From positions 6,361,001 through 6,425,000 of the forward strand of contig CM056573.1 of NCBI GenBank assembly GCA_029721435.1: a stretch of DNA of 64,000 nt, in the 5' to 3' direction. The notes below the pieces were generated by a model that worked only from the letters and a program-made list of their open reading frames with translations, was not told the DNA's origin and searched no databases. Source of the DNA: Gymnothorax reevesii. Taxonomy: Eukaryota > Chordata > Actinopteri > Anguilliformes > Muraenidae. The position numbers and the translations under genes were made by a program. Shown one piece after another: positions 33,325 through 45,448 of the stretch; the first letter of the stretch is position 1, and every line of letters starts with the position of its first letter.

Positions 33325-33493
33325 ATTCATAATAGACATAGTGAAAGACAAGGACGTCGCTTTTCACTTCAACCCACGCTTCAACGAGGGGGGTAAGAGG
33401 GTGATTGTGCGGAATTCATTGCTGGGGGGCGAATGGGGATCACCGGAACAAGACGTTTCCAGGTTCCCCTTCAGTCCTGGGGAGGACTTTGAG
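33325..33493 (+). CDS. lgals3: Galectin-3-like, sugar-binding CRD exon
   Basis: Acceptor CTTTCTAG, donor GAG|GTGAGA, 169 bp. It encodes the core of the binding site: DVAFHFNPRFNE (the H, N and R of the HxNPR signature) followed by VIVRN and GGEWG, the conserved Asn and Trp that contact beta-galactosides. After the Trp the usual WGxEER pattern is changed to WGSPEQD, with one extra residue and no Arg at the expected place. Family knowledge says galectins are secreted without signal peptide and bind beta-galactosides; binding by this protein is inference. Confidence 0.9.
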
Positions 33494-34839
33494 GTGAGAG
33501 TCCGGTGTCATAGAAACAGGAAATTAAAACCAATAGTCTTTTATCAAGTTTATTGTACTGGTTAAATTGTGAACAAGTGGTGAACCATACCAATGAAAAC
33601 CAGCTGCTGCAGTCTGTGGCTCTGTCTGGTACCAGTATGGCACGAGCCCCTAAAGATGGAGGCCCAGAGATTTATTCTGAGACGAGGTGGGCTGTACTTT
33701 ACAGTAAAGATGGAACTGATTGGATAGAGAAAACCAATAAATGATCAACAGAGGGGGGGGTGGAGGGACATTAGAAAGATAACAGTGGGAGGGGATTGGT
33801 TGAATACAGACTGAATGATGGGTGAGGGGGAGGAGAATAGTGCCTCCTTCTGCCACATCGGCCATTTTATTGGCTGCACAAAATCTTGCAGTCCCTCCCA
33901 CTTTGATTCTGGGATCATCACTGTAGAAGTGGAAAACAATCTCAGCTGACCTTCTGTGGCTAAAGGGACTGTGTCACCTGGTGCACATGCGTAGTAGAGT
34001 CCAGTCAATAAATATTTTCATACCTGCAATGCGATATCAAGGGAGCAGAAATACAAACCCTTAGCTTATTAGTACGTGTGTAAAGCGTACCTTTGTAACT
34101 GTTTTAAATATAGAAGATGGTCTGCAAACATGAAATTGCTTGAGTAACCAGATTTATCTTTGCCGAAACCCACGAAGAATAAATTATACTATCCATATTT
34201 CTTTGGGCGAAAACACATTGAAAGTGTGAGGTAAGGTAAACCGGTGAATTCGAGGTAGAGTTTCAAACTGTTTGCATCGCGTGCATTCTTGAGAACTTTG
34301 GAGAAATTTTTATCAAGTAACTGTCTTTAATGTTCGTGGAACCTGTTTGTAGCAACGTCTTGTCTGACGTGCAGCTGTCATTGATCCTTTTTTGCGACGG
34401 CTTCCAGTTCGACGCCCGCCATGGGACGACGTAAAAATCAACGTAGGCTATCTTAGAAGCAATATTAACATTACAAAAACCCAAACTATGACAAAATGAT
34501 GCTACAAACAGGCTCTACGATCAAGAAAGATTATTTTTACCAAAAAATTTCATATAACTTCTCGAGGATGAACACAATATAAACCGATTGAAAAACGCGT
34601 ACACGAAATCTCCAATGAACTTGAAATAGTTGTACCAACATATTGAAGAAGTTGTGCCCCAGCTGACATAGTCCCTTTAAATAGAAGATAAACTGAAAAA
34701 AAATAAAAAAATCGGGCCAATGGCCTCTTAGCACAACGGCATGACATGAAATAATAATAATAAGAATAAAAAATAATAATTCATGGAAATTGGCTTGAAA
34801 AACTAGAAATTTGGACACCATTGCCATGATTTACGTATA

Positions 34840-35245
34840 TCCACCACAGCCCTCGAACATCTGGCGTCATGGTGACATTGTACCAAGGAGGCTCCATGCC
34901 AAATTTGAAGTGAATCGGGCCTATAGTTTCAGAGAAAAAGACTTTTTAAAGTTTCAAATTAAAAAAAAAGAGAAAAAATTCATTAAAATTTCATTAAACA
35001 ACATTTTTCTCAACTGGGAACACTCTTTGTAGACTTTGTTCCAAGGAGGCTCCATGCCAAATTTGAAGTGAATCAGGTGAGTAGTTTCAGAGAAGATTTT
35101 TGAATGTTCAGATTTAAAAAAAAAAAAAAAACAACACATTAAAACTCATAAAAAATTGAAAAAACTGTGAACAATATTTGTGGACATTATCCCAAATGAA
35201 ACTCCAAATTTGAAGTGAATTTGGTCAGCAGTTTCAGCAAAGAAG
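34840..35245. repeat. Tandem ~155 bp repeat in the last intron
   Basis: The block CTCCATGCCAAATTTGAAG recurs at 34892 and 35050, and a shortened version (ACTCCAAATTTGAAGTGAAT) near 35201. Each is followed by a GTTTCAG-containing segment and an A-rich stretch. Spacing is about 150-160 bp. It ends some 200 bp before the last galectin exon. Confidence 0.65.
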
Positions 35246-35441
35246 ATGTCTCAAGAATTTGCTTACGGACGTGAACGTGGACGCGACAGCACTAGCTCAC
35301 GGCCTATAGGCCAGCGAGATAAAGGTAATCAGATGTTGTTTTCCTGGCTAGAAAATGGGGAAAACTATCATCAGGATGGAGCAATCCAAATGTTGTATGC
35401 CTTCAACAGGTCATTTAACATTTTTTTTGGTTCGTTTACAG

Positions 35442-35597
35442 GTGAGGATTCTCTGCACACGCGATTGTTTCAAGGTGGCAGTTGACAGGCAGCACCTGCT
35501 GGAATTCAGTCACCGGATAGACTTCAACAGTATCAGTGCTTTGGGCGTCTACGGCGACGTCAGCCTTAAATCTGTCCCAGAAGTTAGCATCAGGTGA
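35442..35597 (+). CDS. lgals3: Galectin-3-like, last exon with stop
   Basis: Acceptor TTCGTTTACAG, 156 bp including TGA at 35595-35597. It encodes the C-terminal strands: VRILCTRDCFKVAVDRQHLL (FKVAVN-HLL pattern) and the final ISALGVYGDVSL (I--LGI-GD--L pattern). The combined CRD from the three exons is about 138 residues, the normal full length. Frame and phase are continuous across all junctions, with no damaging change seen, so the gene is probably functional. Confidence 0.9.
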   Translation: MRILCTRDCFKVAVDRQHLLEFSHRIDFNSISALGVYGDVSLKSVPEVSIR

Positions 35598-37174
35598 ATG
35601 TAACACTTTTGGTTTGAGATCAGTTTGATCCCTGCAATGAAGAACAACTGAAGATGTTTGTAACTGAAAGTGTTGCCCAATCTCCTCTCAGCTCATTTAT
35701 TCCTTTCTACTAGACCAATTTAATCGCTAAGAAAATGAAACACGACTCCTCTATCCTCCCCTTATGCATCAAACATCGAGTGTACATGATTATAGCAAAT
35801 GGATGAGACCAAATGTGAAATGAGTGAGAAATTAATTTGAACATGCCCTCAGTGTTTGGCTACACTACAAAAAACAAGATCAAGATGATGGTTTTATGTA
35901 ATTATCGATCATGGGGTCAAAATGACCCAAACAACACCAGTGCTTACAGTATGTGTGCACAACATGAAATAATTTTTTTTGAGTGAAATTCATGTTTTAC
36001 CCGTGAAGTCAGGAAAAACCTCCAGCCGAAAAACAGATGTTAGCCATGATTTTAGAGACATTAAACATTGAGTCGGGTCAAATTGACCCAAATTGACTCA
36101 GTTGATGTTGATCGATTGTAATTGAATCACTTATTACCTATTCACCAGTTTACCTGTGGAATGTACCAAATCGGTGTTTTTCTGGCAATTCTGAAACTTT
36201 TCCAGTCTTTACACTCTCTTGTCTTTATCGTCTTGGAATGTGTTACGGGCATCAAATTCGGAATTTATTAATATTTACAAAAATCAATACAGTTGATGAT
36301 TCAAAACTTTTAATAATTTTCTTTTTGCTGTTTTCAAATAAATGTGGGTAAAAGAGCATTTATAAATCATTTATTTCTATTTTCATTTGTTTTTTACATA
36401 CTGTTCTATTTTGTTGCTGGATCAAATCGACAAACATTAACTGTTTGTTGTACAGAGTATGAACAAATGCCTCCAATATGGTAAAATTGGATATCCAATG
36501 TTTTTTTGGGACCATGTGATGAGGTTCGGTGCAATTTTTGGGCAGGGTTACTAGTGGGTGGTCAGTCTGTCCATTATTTTGGACATTACGCTTGTGGGAC
36601 GAGTACTAACGTCCAGCATTTTGGCAATTATGCTTGTGGGGTGACAGAAATAATGTGAAGTTGAAGAAACCTGGTCATTGATACGCATGGTGTCCAGTAT
36701 TGACCAGGCTCATTTGAGCTGTTTGCCTAGCGTGCACAATGTCCAACACTTTTGACAGGGCATGAAATCAGGGGTATTCCAACAAATACCCATTCATTAC
36801 AAAGCTGACCTACGTGTTTCAGTGTGCGCTGCATAATGTCTTCCATTCCTCCAACAGGAAAAAGTTTGATCAAAACTGGAACAATATGAAAGTATCCATG
36901 ACTTTCGTCAACTTACCTGTTACTCATGGGCGCTGCCGTGGTGACTGTTCATGGTAAATCATGTGACTAATCAGAGAGGCACCTTCTGGAGGAATTCTGA
37001 AATGGTAATGTCCAATAAAATGAACTTTATACATTTTCAGGGAATCCATAAACCTTGACAACATACACCCCACTTAAAATATGTCAAAAGTTTTGTCAAT
37101 ATGCAACAAAGGGTTAACAGTTGGTGCACAAGCAAGATGTCCAACTACTCTATAATGTGTGTCACTATGATCAC
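35598..37174 (+). other. Galectin-like 3' UTR and downstream DNA
   Basis: No coding frame. The 3' UTR end is not certain. The first canonical AATAAA is at 36337-36342, with an ATTAAA near 36060 as an alternative. GGGTCAAA-TGACCCAA words recur at 35930 and 36080. Confidence 0.4.
36337..36342 (+). terminator. Candidate polyadenylation signal
   Basis: AATAAA about 740 bases after the galectin-like stop codon. It is the first canonical hexamer downstream; use is inferred. Confidence 0.3.
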
Positions 37175-38370
37175 ACACAGTGTGCTTTAACAAAATGCGG
37201 TGTTAAAAAAAATTGAGCGGGCATTTTCTTGGTACAAAATTTTGACAAGGCCTCCACCATCATAATAAGCTGAAAATTAAAATATTTTGTTGGGAAAATA
37301 TTCTGTTATGTACGGTTTTTTTGTTGTCTGTGAGGCTTCTGCATACATGTTTTTATCTCGTGTGAAAAATGAATAGTGTCATGGATATCCTTTAAAATGT
37401 AGTCTGGGCAATAGATTATCAAGACAAACAAAATAATGTAGCTACTAATAATAGCCTTTGTCTCTCCACAAAATCATTACAGCTCTCAAGCGCATATTCC
37501 ATAAATTTACACTGCATATAGCAGTGGCGGGCGGTGGACAGAGAATAAGGAGGCCGATAAACATGTTTTTAAACTGCCTAATAGTCTTGATCTGTTTTCA
37601 GTCAATTTCCCAGGTAAAAGACACTTGAACTCTCACCCCTCAGGTGTAGCTAATTGTCATCATTAAGATGAGAAATCAAACGCACCAGCTGAATTCAAAA
37701 AAGAGCGCATTTCAATATTTTTCAATTAAACAATCATTACGAAAAATCCACAGTGGTTTTTTTCGTGAAGAGTTTTCTATAAAGGCATGTGAATTAAACA
37801 TTTTAGGGAATTTATTATTCCCTCGCCTAAACATTTCGTTATAAGGGAAATGAACATGTTGACCGAGGACAATGATTGAAATCGGGTCACTAATCTCGTC
37901 CGTTTCAAGGGATGTTTTCCGCCCCCCCAGTTTTCCGTCCACCACCGTACACTGCCTTATAACCAATTGTCCATTTATATAATCCTTATGGCTTCATATA
38001 TTCAGATATGGAAAGAATTGAAATGCATCGCAGCTCTGTAAAATTGCTCTAAATAACTTGCGTGGGATATGTCTTTGTTTCGGAAGCTATTGAATAACTT
38101 GTCAAATTTGGAGTGAAAAGTTTCAACCACCTGCTCAGAGAATCAATCCACAGGCCTGTTGCGGTCACTAACCATCTTTCACACATGAGATATAAACATA
38201 TATGCAGAGGCGTCAGTGATAACAAAAAAACTGTACATGACACAACATTTTCCCAATAAAATATTTTAATTTCCAGCTTATTATGATGGTGGAGGCCTTG
38301 TCAAAATTTGGTACCAAGGAAATGCCTGCTCAATTTTTTTAACCCTGCATTTTGTGAAAGCACACTGTGT
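37175..38370. mobile_element. Long-TIR DNA transposon, non-autonomous
   Basis: About 200 bp at the left (37175-37375, starting ACACAGTGTGCTTT) is repeated as reverse complement at the right (38159-38370, ending AAAGCACACTGTGT), including words such as GACAAGGCCTCCACCATCAT. The inside has no transposase motif. No clear target duplication is readable because the ends are palindromic. Confidence 0.7.
37522..37954. mobile_element. CAGTGG-ended MITE nested in the long-TIR element
   Basis: Left end CAGTGGCGGGCGGTGGAC and right end, read in reverse, CAGTGTACGGTGGTGGAC form imperfect inverted repeats, a hAT-like style. Flanks do not show a convincing 8 bp duplication, so the class is tentative. Confidence 0.5.
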
Positions 38371-39699
38371 ACAGTCATTTGTCCTGAAAGCCACGAAATT
38401 GCTTTGTGACACTAGGTCATAAAATTCCACTCCATCTTGGACACACCATCGAGCAAGCGCCTAACAGCACAGATATAATGACTAATTCCCTGAAATCTTC
38501 TTTAAAGGTTATTTTAGCAGGACCCCACAGGTAAAGGAAGCCTTTTCATTGCGTACATCCAAAAAGTCTCTCTGCTAACTCCAGATTGAGGATACGTCCC
38601 AAAAAAGGTAATGTTGGCCTACTGGTTTATGTTTCCAACAAAAAGAGTTCAATTAGCACAGGTGACATTAAAAAATGGAGGTTTCACTCCTGTAGAAATT
38701 TAGACGTGGTTCTGAGGAACAGGTGATGCCTCATGCCTCAACACATAAACACATGAAATATCGATAATTGATATTGTAATGTTCGTAACCAAAACATATA
38801 CAGTACTGTGCAAAAACCTTAAACACATTCAAAGCAATTTTATGGGGCAAATATGCTTGCAAAACAAATGAAATTAAAAGATTCTAATAACTGAGAAATG
38901 TACTGTACAGAGCTGTAAACTGTTAAAAAAACCCAAATCAAACCAATATCTGGTGTGACTACGCTTTGCCTAAAAATTTGGGACACTGTCTTGTTGAGCT
39001 ACCATTTTATAAGGTGACTGGCTTTTTGCTTGTTCAAAGCAGAAGAAAATTTGCCACCGTTCTCTCGTTGGTATCCATCACAGTGCGATTGTCCCGCCTC
39101 CCCTCTCCACCTGCTGGTCAGCTTTCACACTAGTAATATCGTACCGTACATTTGAATGCATGTCAAAATTCCGATACAGCGCGTTGCAGTATGTTCTGAG
39201 GTGGTTTTAAATGCGGAATGATTTTAAAAGGAGGCACCAATAGGTTATATTTCGGGGGGGTTTATTATTGAGAAGGGGGTTCAAATTGTTAACATCGAAT
39301 ATTAATATCGCAAATGCATCTGCTGCACGTGCCTCAGCAACCCGGTGTGTCGTCTGTAACATGGATTACCACGTATAGCAGCACGAATATTTAAACTCGA
39401 AATTTTCTTGACTGAATGCTTAATGTTTTTCCACATCCGAATCTTACTCTGGCTACGCAAACATCAAGGTAAGGTGAAAGGTGGAAGTTGAATACGGAAT
39501 TCTTTCGCCTTTGTGTTTTTTGCCAATTATGCTGTCCACTGCCTCAATCTCCTGGTATGGCTGCTAATCCAAGTTAAGCATTTCATAAGGCTAATTGATT
39601 GTTAGAAAACCCTTCTGCAAATGTATTGCACAGCTGAAAACCGCTGAACTAATAAGGGAGTGAAAAAGGGAGCATGGCATTCTTGAGGTAGGTTTAGTA
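38371..39699. other. Non-coding stretch with transposon debris
   Basis: 38800-38960 (GTACTGTGCAAAAACCTTAA and what follows) resembles the terminal part of another fish Tc1 family. The remainder has no recognised content. Confidence 0.35.
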
Positions 39700-40245
39700 C
39701 CTGAAGCATCAGCAGTTGTTGGTTTGTTTACAGGCTCTAAATGGCCAGAAAGGAAGACTTTTCTTTAGGGACCCATCTGTCTATTTTTGTGCTTAGAAAA
39801 GAAGGCTATTCAATGTGAGAAATTGAAAACTTAAAATCTCTTACCATGCTGTCAACTACTCCCTTCAGAGAGCAGCACAAACTGGCACTAACAAGGACAG
39901 AAAAAAGGAGTGGGAGGCCCCGATGCACAACTGTGCAAGAGGAAAAATATCTGAGAGAGTGTAGTTTAAGGCAAAGACGCCTTTCAGGTTGTCAACTAGC
40001 AGCTGCGCTAAATAGTTCTCGTCAAACACCAGTTTCAGTGTCAACAGTGAAGGTGTTTTTTTTTTGATGAAGGCAAAGTTTGAAGTACATATTCATCATT
40101 TTCCATTAAAATCATTATTTCTAACTCAGACAATGTCAGCATGTTCTGTTCATTTGTTATATTTCCTATTCAGACTAATTTCATGTGTGTTTCCATGGAA
40201 AACAAGAAAATTTCCAAGTGATCCCAAAGTTTTGAGCGGTAGTGT
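39700..40245 (+). pseudogene. Internally deleted Tc1-like element
   Basis: 39890-40060 encodes the N-terminal DNA-binding part of a Tc1-like transposase, including the motif GRPRCTTVQE and a QLAAALN stretch. The catalytic part is missing: a short T-run leads straight to a 3' end finishing CCCAAAGTTTTGAGCGGTAG, the inverted terminal repeat of a common fish Tc1 family. Left edge not set. Confidence 0.55.
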
Positions 40246-41265
40246 AAGTGGCTCACACGTAGGAGAGGGGGGGCAACAAATCAATTAAAGGAGACAAAAC
40301 ACAGAATGCATAGGTTCCTGAAAAGGGGCAGAAATCAATTACGGACACACGATGGTTGTGTCAGCGCCTCATTGTACATGCAACAAAAGCCCAAGGCTAA
40401 CAAGACCAACAATACTATGACGACAGAGATGAAATGCAGCAGGTGAAATGGAGCTGTTTTTTCGCGATAGTCGTTTGAGTGCATTTGCTGAGGCTGGAGA
40501 GTACTACAAGATGTCCAACATAAGATTGTGAACACCAGAAAGAGAGGGGCTGTTAGGCTTAAATGGCTTGCACAGGGAATACAGGAGATCATAGATTTCC
40601 AGGCTCAGCTCCCTGAGCAAGTGAGACACAGATGAAAGGTAACGTATTTTAAGGGTTAATTTTACAGTGTGCCAACAACCATCAATACATGCACAGCTAG
40701 CGGAGTGACGGTAATGTTCTCAAACATTTTACCATTCTCTCATAGTAGCAACATGTTCAAACACCTTTGGTCTGGGTCTACATTTAGTGAAAATTAGACT
40801 AATAAGCCCATCTCAGCAGTTCCTGTCCCTGGAAAAGTACTATTTGAACAGTAGGCGCAAAAAAATGACAAGGAACCATAGTGAAGGAACCAGAAAGTGG
40901 CCAAGTTCCTTGGTGCATAAGCAAAGAAGGAGGTCAAACAGAATCAGAATTCAGAATCAGACTCAGACTATGAACAAAGCAACTGGGAAAAACTCGCAAC
41001 GAGAGATTGTCAAAAGGGAGAATATACCGTATAAACCAAAACATAATGGGGAAACAAGACACAGCAGGGAAACGAGGCGAGTGCAGACCACAAGGGGGCG
41101 GGGTTACAAACGAGACAATTTACATTTAACATTCGACAGAAATTGGGCGAGATGACGCACGGGAGTGAAATGGTAAACATGAATATGTGGGGTGAGAGCA
41201 AAGAGATGTACGTGACGGCGAAAAACTTGATAATAAAAAGTCAAATTGGCTACAGGAAAAAATAC
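40246..41265. other. Non-coding stretch, no gene seen
   Basis: Only chance frames. 40790-41150 is A-rich and reads open on the + strand for 122 codons, but the product is low-complexity Arg/Lys-rich without homology that I recognise. Confidence 0.35.
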
Positions 41266-41532
41266 GGTTACACTTTGCTTGAAGGTACCGTCATAAGAGT
41301 GACATGACACTGTCATAACTGTTACATGTTTCATTTGACAGCTATGACAGTGTCATGTCACCGTTATGGCGAAGTTGTCATAATCAAAACAACTCAAACA
41401 ATGTCAACTTGTCATCTCAGAAAACCGAATGACACTTAATGACAAAGTTTATGACATTAACGTAATGTTTCTGACACGTTCATGTCTGTGTCATGCCACT
41501 CTTATGACAATACCTTCAAGTAAAGTGTTACC
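41266..41532. mobile_element. Small MITE, GGTTACACTTT ends
   Basis: 267 bp with ~43 bp terminal inverted repeats: left GGTTACACTTTGCTTGAAGG, right the complement of GGTAACACTTTACTTGAAGG. The interior is full of TGTCAT/ATGACA words. AAAATAC flanks both sides (41259-41265 and 41533-41539), a probable 7-8 bp target duplication. This type is frequent in fish genomes. Confidence 0.75.
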
Positions 41533-41934
41533 AAAATACACAGACTAATTCATGACACTGACATGAAATAACTGGGAGAAAACGCAGTGTGATTTTCTCA
41601 TTCCAACCTCACTTTGAGACAGAAATTACTCCAGCTAAAGTAACTGAAGTTTTCTCTTAACCCTTCACTGTCTGTTCAATCTGTTAATAGAGCACATTTT
41701 GAGACTCTGTATTGAATGAAAGATCCGTTGAACATAACTGACTGGATTTTCTCAGTGTAACAAACCTCCGCTGAGTGACAGAGATGGCTCAATCAGGTTG
41801 AGTTCAACACATCTTCAGCGAGTCACAGGGTGCATCTTAAAGCAAAGGCTGCATCCTTTGAAGGCTGCATTTTTAGGGGTCATCACTTCCATCCGCCACA
41901 CTGACGTAGCGTTATTTAATCTCCGTTAGACAGC

Positions 41935-42010
41935 TTTGGTTTAAGCAAGTCCTCACTGGTTTCCCTAACCTTAACTCTAACCCTAAACCTAGCCCTCAAC
42001 CGAACCCTAA
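41935..42010. repeat. Degenerate CCCTAA-like patch
   Basis: AACCTTAACTCTAACCCTAA and similar words recall telomere units but are too degenerate and short to be a telomere. Confidence 0.4.
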
Positions 42011-42247
42011 ATTTAACCTTGTCCCTCACCCTAAATGTTAGTTTTGCAGATGGAAGTTATTGACAAACCCTAAAAATGCAGTCTTCGAAGGATGCAGTCT
42101 AGGCTTTGGGATGCAACACAGTCACTCAGAATGTGCTCAAGCAACATGTTGAGGGCAGTTAAGGGGGGTTAATGCTGAGCAGAGTGACAAGTCAGACTTT
42201 TGTTTTCACTTGATGTGAAAAGGGGAATTGTTGTACCGGGTTACAGA

Positions 42248-42769
42248 TGTCACGGGGAGTGGCAGGACCCAAATGCAACACAACAGGAGTGAGGATTTAT
42301 TGGCTTTTAATGAGATTCGAGTAGGGGTAACCAGAATGCAGAACAGGGTAGCTTGGTGCAGATCAGGAATTCGTGGAACTTGAGTGGAGCTCTTGCAACT
42401 TGCAAGAGCAGGAGCCCATGGCGGGATTTGAACCCGGGATGCCCACACTGCAGGCGGCAGAGTGGCAAGACGGGTGGCTTGGACAGGGGCTAGGAAGATG
42501 GCAGATGGGAACCAGGAAGGAAACAGGCAGAACTCAGAGTCAGAGGCAGAAGGCTTTCAGGTTTACAAGAACGAGAGGATGTAGTCAGAGGCAGGCAGAG
42601 TCGATTCCAGGCAGTCAGTCCGAAGAGAAAGGCTGGAGAGTAGTGCTGCTGCAACGACAATCTGCCAATGAGTCAGTGAAACAGAGATGCTTCTTTGCTG
42701 GCTGGGTAATGAGACTCAGCTGAGAACAGTTGCAGGAGAGGCGGTAAGGCCACAGAGCAGACTGTGACA
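42248..42769 (-). mobile_element. Solo LTR with perfect target duplication
   Basis: 522 bp, TG...CA at both ends (read in reverse it begins TGTCACAGTC and ends CCCGTGACA). ACAGA occurs immediately before (42243-42247) and after (42770-42774). On the minus strand AATAAATCC precedes a U5-like tail. A tRNA-like B-box word (GGTTCAAATCC on the minus strand) lies inside, at about 42428. No internal region remains, so it is the product of LTR-LTR recombination. Confidence 0.85.
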
Positions 42770-42774
42770 ACAGA

Positions 42775-45448
42775 GAGTTCAAATATGTACAAATGCCATT
42801 CCATCAGGCTAAACCAGAGCACTATGTCATTCCTCCATTATCAGCAGCCTACTAAGGACACAGCTCTCGCATTCCCAAAATTCGTCACAACAAATATGAG
42901 TTCACCAGCAAGCACATAGGCTTCAAAAAAGCCCCTTTTGTTGTTAGGATAACAGAGATTCAGCTTTGACATAGACAGTAAGGGAAGAACAAAACAGAAA
43001 TTGTAAAACAAATCACTGGGATCAATGACTGCAAACCAAAATAGGCAGATGTATATATTCTTTTCTGAACCCAAGCCACTTTTCTGTGAAGGAATGGCCC
43101 TACAATGTCTTCAAGTGGCAGGTCAAACATATATTTTTCATGATGGAAAGTGTGGATGATATTCTTGCGGGGAAACTGGAGATCAACATCAATTATTTAA
43201 ATGTTGCTGCACCCAGAACATGCCGAGCCTGTGACCTGGCTAGATGCTGGCGGAGTCCAGAGCCTTAAATCTGTGGAACAAAGCAAACCTTGTGTGCATT
43301 TTTACACCTCCGAAATGATCCGAGAACAATCCATTGATGAGAAGAATGTATAATTTAATTTGTAAATATGTTTTTTTTTTTTATCAGACAGCCATCCTCA
43401 TATCCTAACATGCAGTGCTAACAGACAATATTATTTTTGCTATTTAAAGCGAGGTCGAAAGGCACATCCTAGTTATAAGCTTTGACTTTTCGGAAGGTGC
43501 AGTCTTGACCATACATATTTGGACATTAACAAAGTCATCATTATTTTAACGGTCTATGACATCGTATTTCATTGTGAAGTTGTTCTATGAACATTAGCTC
43601 ATGGTCATGTGGCAAGCCAAAGGAGGGTCCAGGCCGGGCTTGAACCCTATATTCCCTGCAGGTATGAGTCACAGGCGCTAACCACATCGCCAAAGAGCCA
43701 GGCTCGTCGGCAAGATAGCCGGGGCACGCACTTATTAGGAGGAATGCCAGTGACAGGACCCACCAACTGTCACATCTAGATTTGATAGATCACAAACACT
43801 CTACAGGAGGTGGGTGTGGCTACATCCGTGACCTCTGTCAACTTAAGTCTTCTCAAACAGAGCTATGGTGGCTGTACTGCAAGACACAAACCATAGCTAC
43901 CTTCAGAAACAAGATATTCCGGTTACCGTTTGCCAATAATTGCCCAAAGGAGATTGCAGTGTTCTGGCAGAACATTGTGTGTGCAAGTGAAACCAAGATT
44001 CACTTCAGAGTTATGGCAGGTTAACAGTGTGGAGCATAGTAAAGCTGCTCAGAAACTCACACAGCCTCATCACATGGTAGAAGCGGCATTACGGTTGGAC
44101 ATATGGGGAATGCATGGCTGCCACAGGTGCTGGTAACTAGTCTTTATTGATTAATATGCAGTAACTGTTTACAGCAGTGACAGAATAAAGTTTTAGGGAG
44201 ACCAGGGAAAAATACTGCGCATGTCGAAACATAAGAATTTTCATTGATTTGTTGAACAAAGAATGATGCATTTTTTCCCACTAATAGTACTGTGCATGAG
44301 TCTTATGCACATTTAAAACCCTTCAGCAAAGCAAAGATCTAGTCTAGACTTAAGAAGTCTAAATAGGCTCGTGCACAGCAGGGAAAATTGGTGATATTTG
44401 TATTCTGTGCAAAGGGGTTAAGCTTCCTGGCAGAGGCTGTTAGGCTTTCACTTAGTATCTGCAGGTATTTAATGGAGCCCATTGTACCAGGTATCCCAGG
44501 ACTCACCACATCACGTTCCTGGAGGGCTAAGAACTGCAGGTTTTCCACTTAACCAGGGAGTCAGGAGTAATGGCAGTCAAGCAAATCAGTGGCAATAATT
44601 GTACACTGATTACTAGGAAGAGGAAATGAAAAATAGGGTCACATTTGAATTTGAGGACCAAATTTGGGCAGCCCTGATGTATCCCAACAAGATGTCCAGA
44701 GTCTTCTAAGAAAAACAGCCTTACAACATCAACATCTACCACCATACTTCACAGTTGGTAAAAGGTAATTTTATGTATCTTGTTCTGTCTGCACCAAACT
44801 CACCTCTGATGTTTGGTGCTGAAAAGCTATATTTGGGACATTTGACCATATAATGTGGGTACATTGAAAGTCTCAGTAACATCTGGCAAACTGTAGGCAC
44901 TTTTGTTTGTAGTTGATTGACAACAGTGGCATTCTTCCTGCAAATCTCCCGAAAAACCTGTGGTGATATAGAAGGTGTCTGATGGCAGTTTTGGAGACCA
45001 GACTAACCTCTGCAATTCTCTAGCAGTGTTTCTTTGATATTTTTTTTGCCAGTCAAACCATCCTCCTCAGAGAGTGTGGGGTCTGCATACAAACACGTTC
45101 TCTTCCAAGCTGATTCTTAACATGTTCTGTTGCTTTAAACTTCTTAATTATTGTACTGATAAAGGAAATTAGTATTTTCAACTCCATTTCCTGATTTGTG
45201 CAGCCCAAAAACATTTTTTAGCACATCATTACTATGTTCTCAGTCTCCAAAATAGTGATAAATGACTAAAATAATTTGGCCTCCGTCACCTAATATTTAT
45301 AACCCAAACAGGAAGTCATGGTCAACCACTGGAGAGTTCCTGATCAAAGAGTTTAACTTAAAAGTGTAAAATATGAGTGTAAATACACTTCACTTGTATT
45401 TTAATCATAGGATTTTTTTGGGGGTGTTTTGTAACCCTTTCCAAACTA
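42775..45448. other. Repeat debris, no gene seen
   Basis: 43590-43745 has a tRNA-like word (GGGCTTGAACCC) followed by CAGGCGCTAACCAC, as in tRNA-derived or LTR-derived fish repeats. 44507-44680 resembles a hAT-like repeat (TTCCTGGAGGGCTAAGAACT). 44680-45300 looks like the minus strand of a badly decayed DNA transposon transposase. None has clean ends. Confidence 0.35.

Noticed and set aside
40787..41155. 122-codon + strand frame
   Set aside because: Lys/Arg/Asn-rich product from A-rich DNA, with no domain and no splice or promoter context.
41935..42010. Interstitial telomere
   Set aside because: Only degenerate CCCTAA-like words with no uninterrupted TTAGGG array.
43600..43745. tRNA gene (GGGCTTGAACCC word)
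   Set aside because: No cloverleaf can be formed around it; it is more likely part of a degraded repeat.
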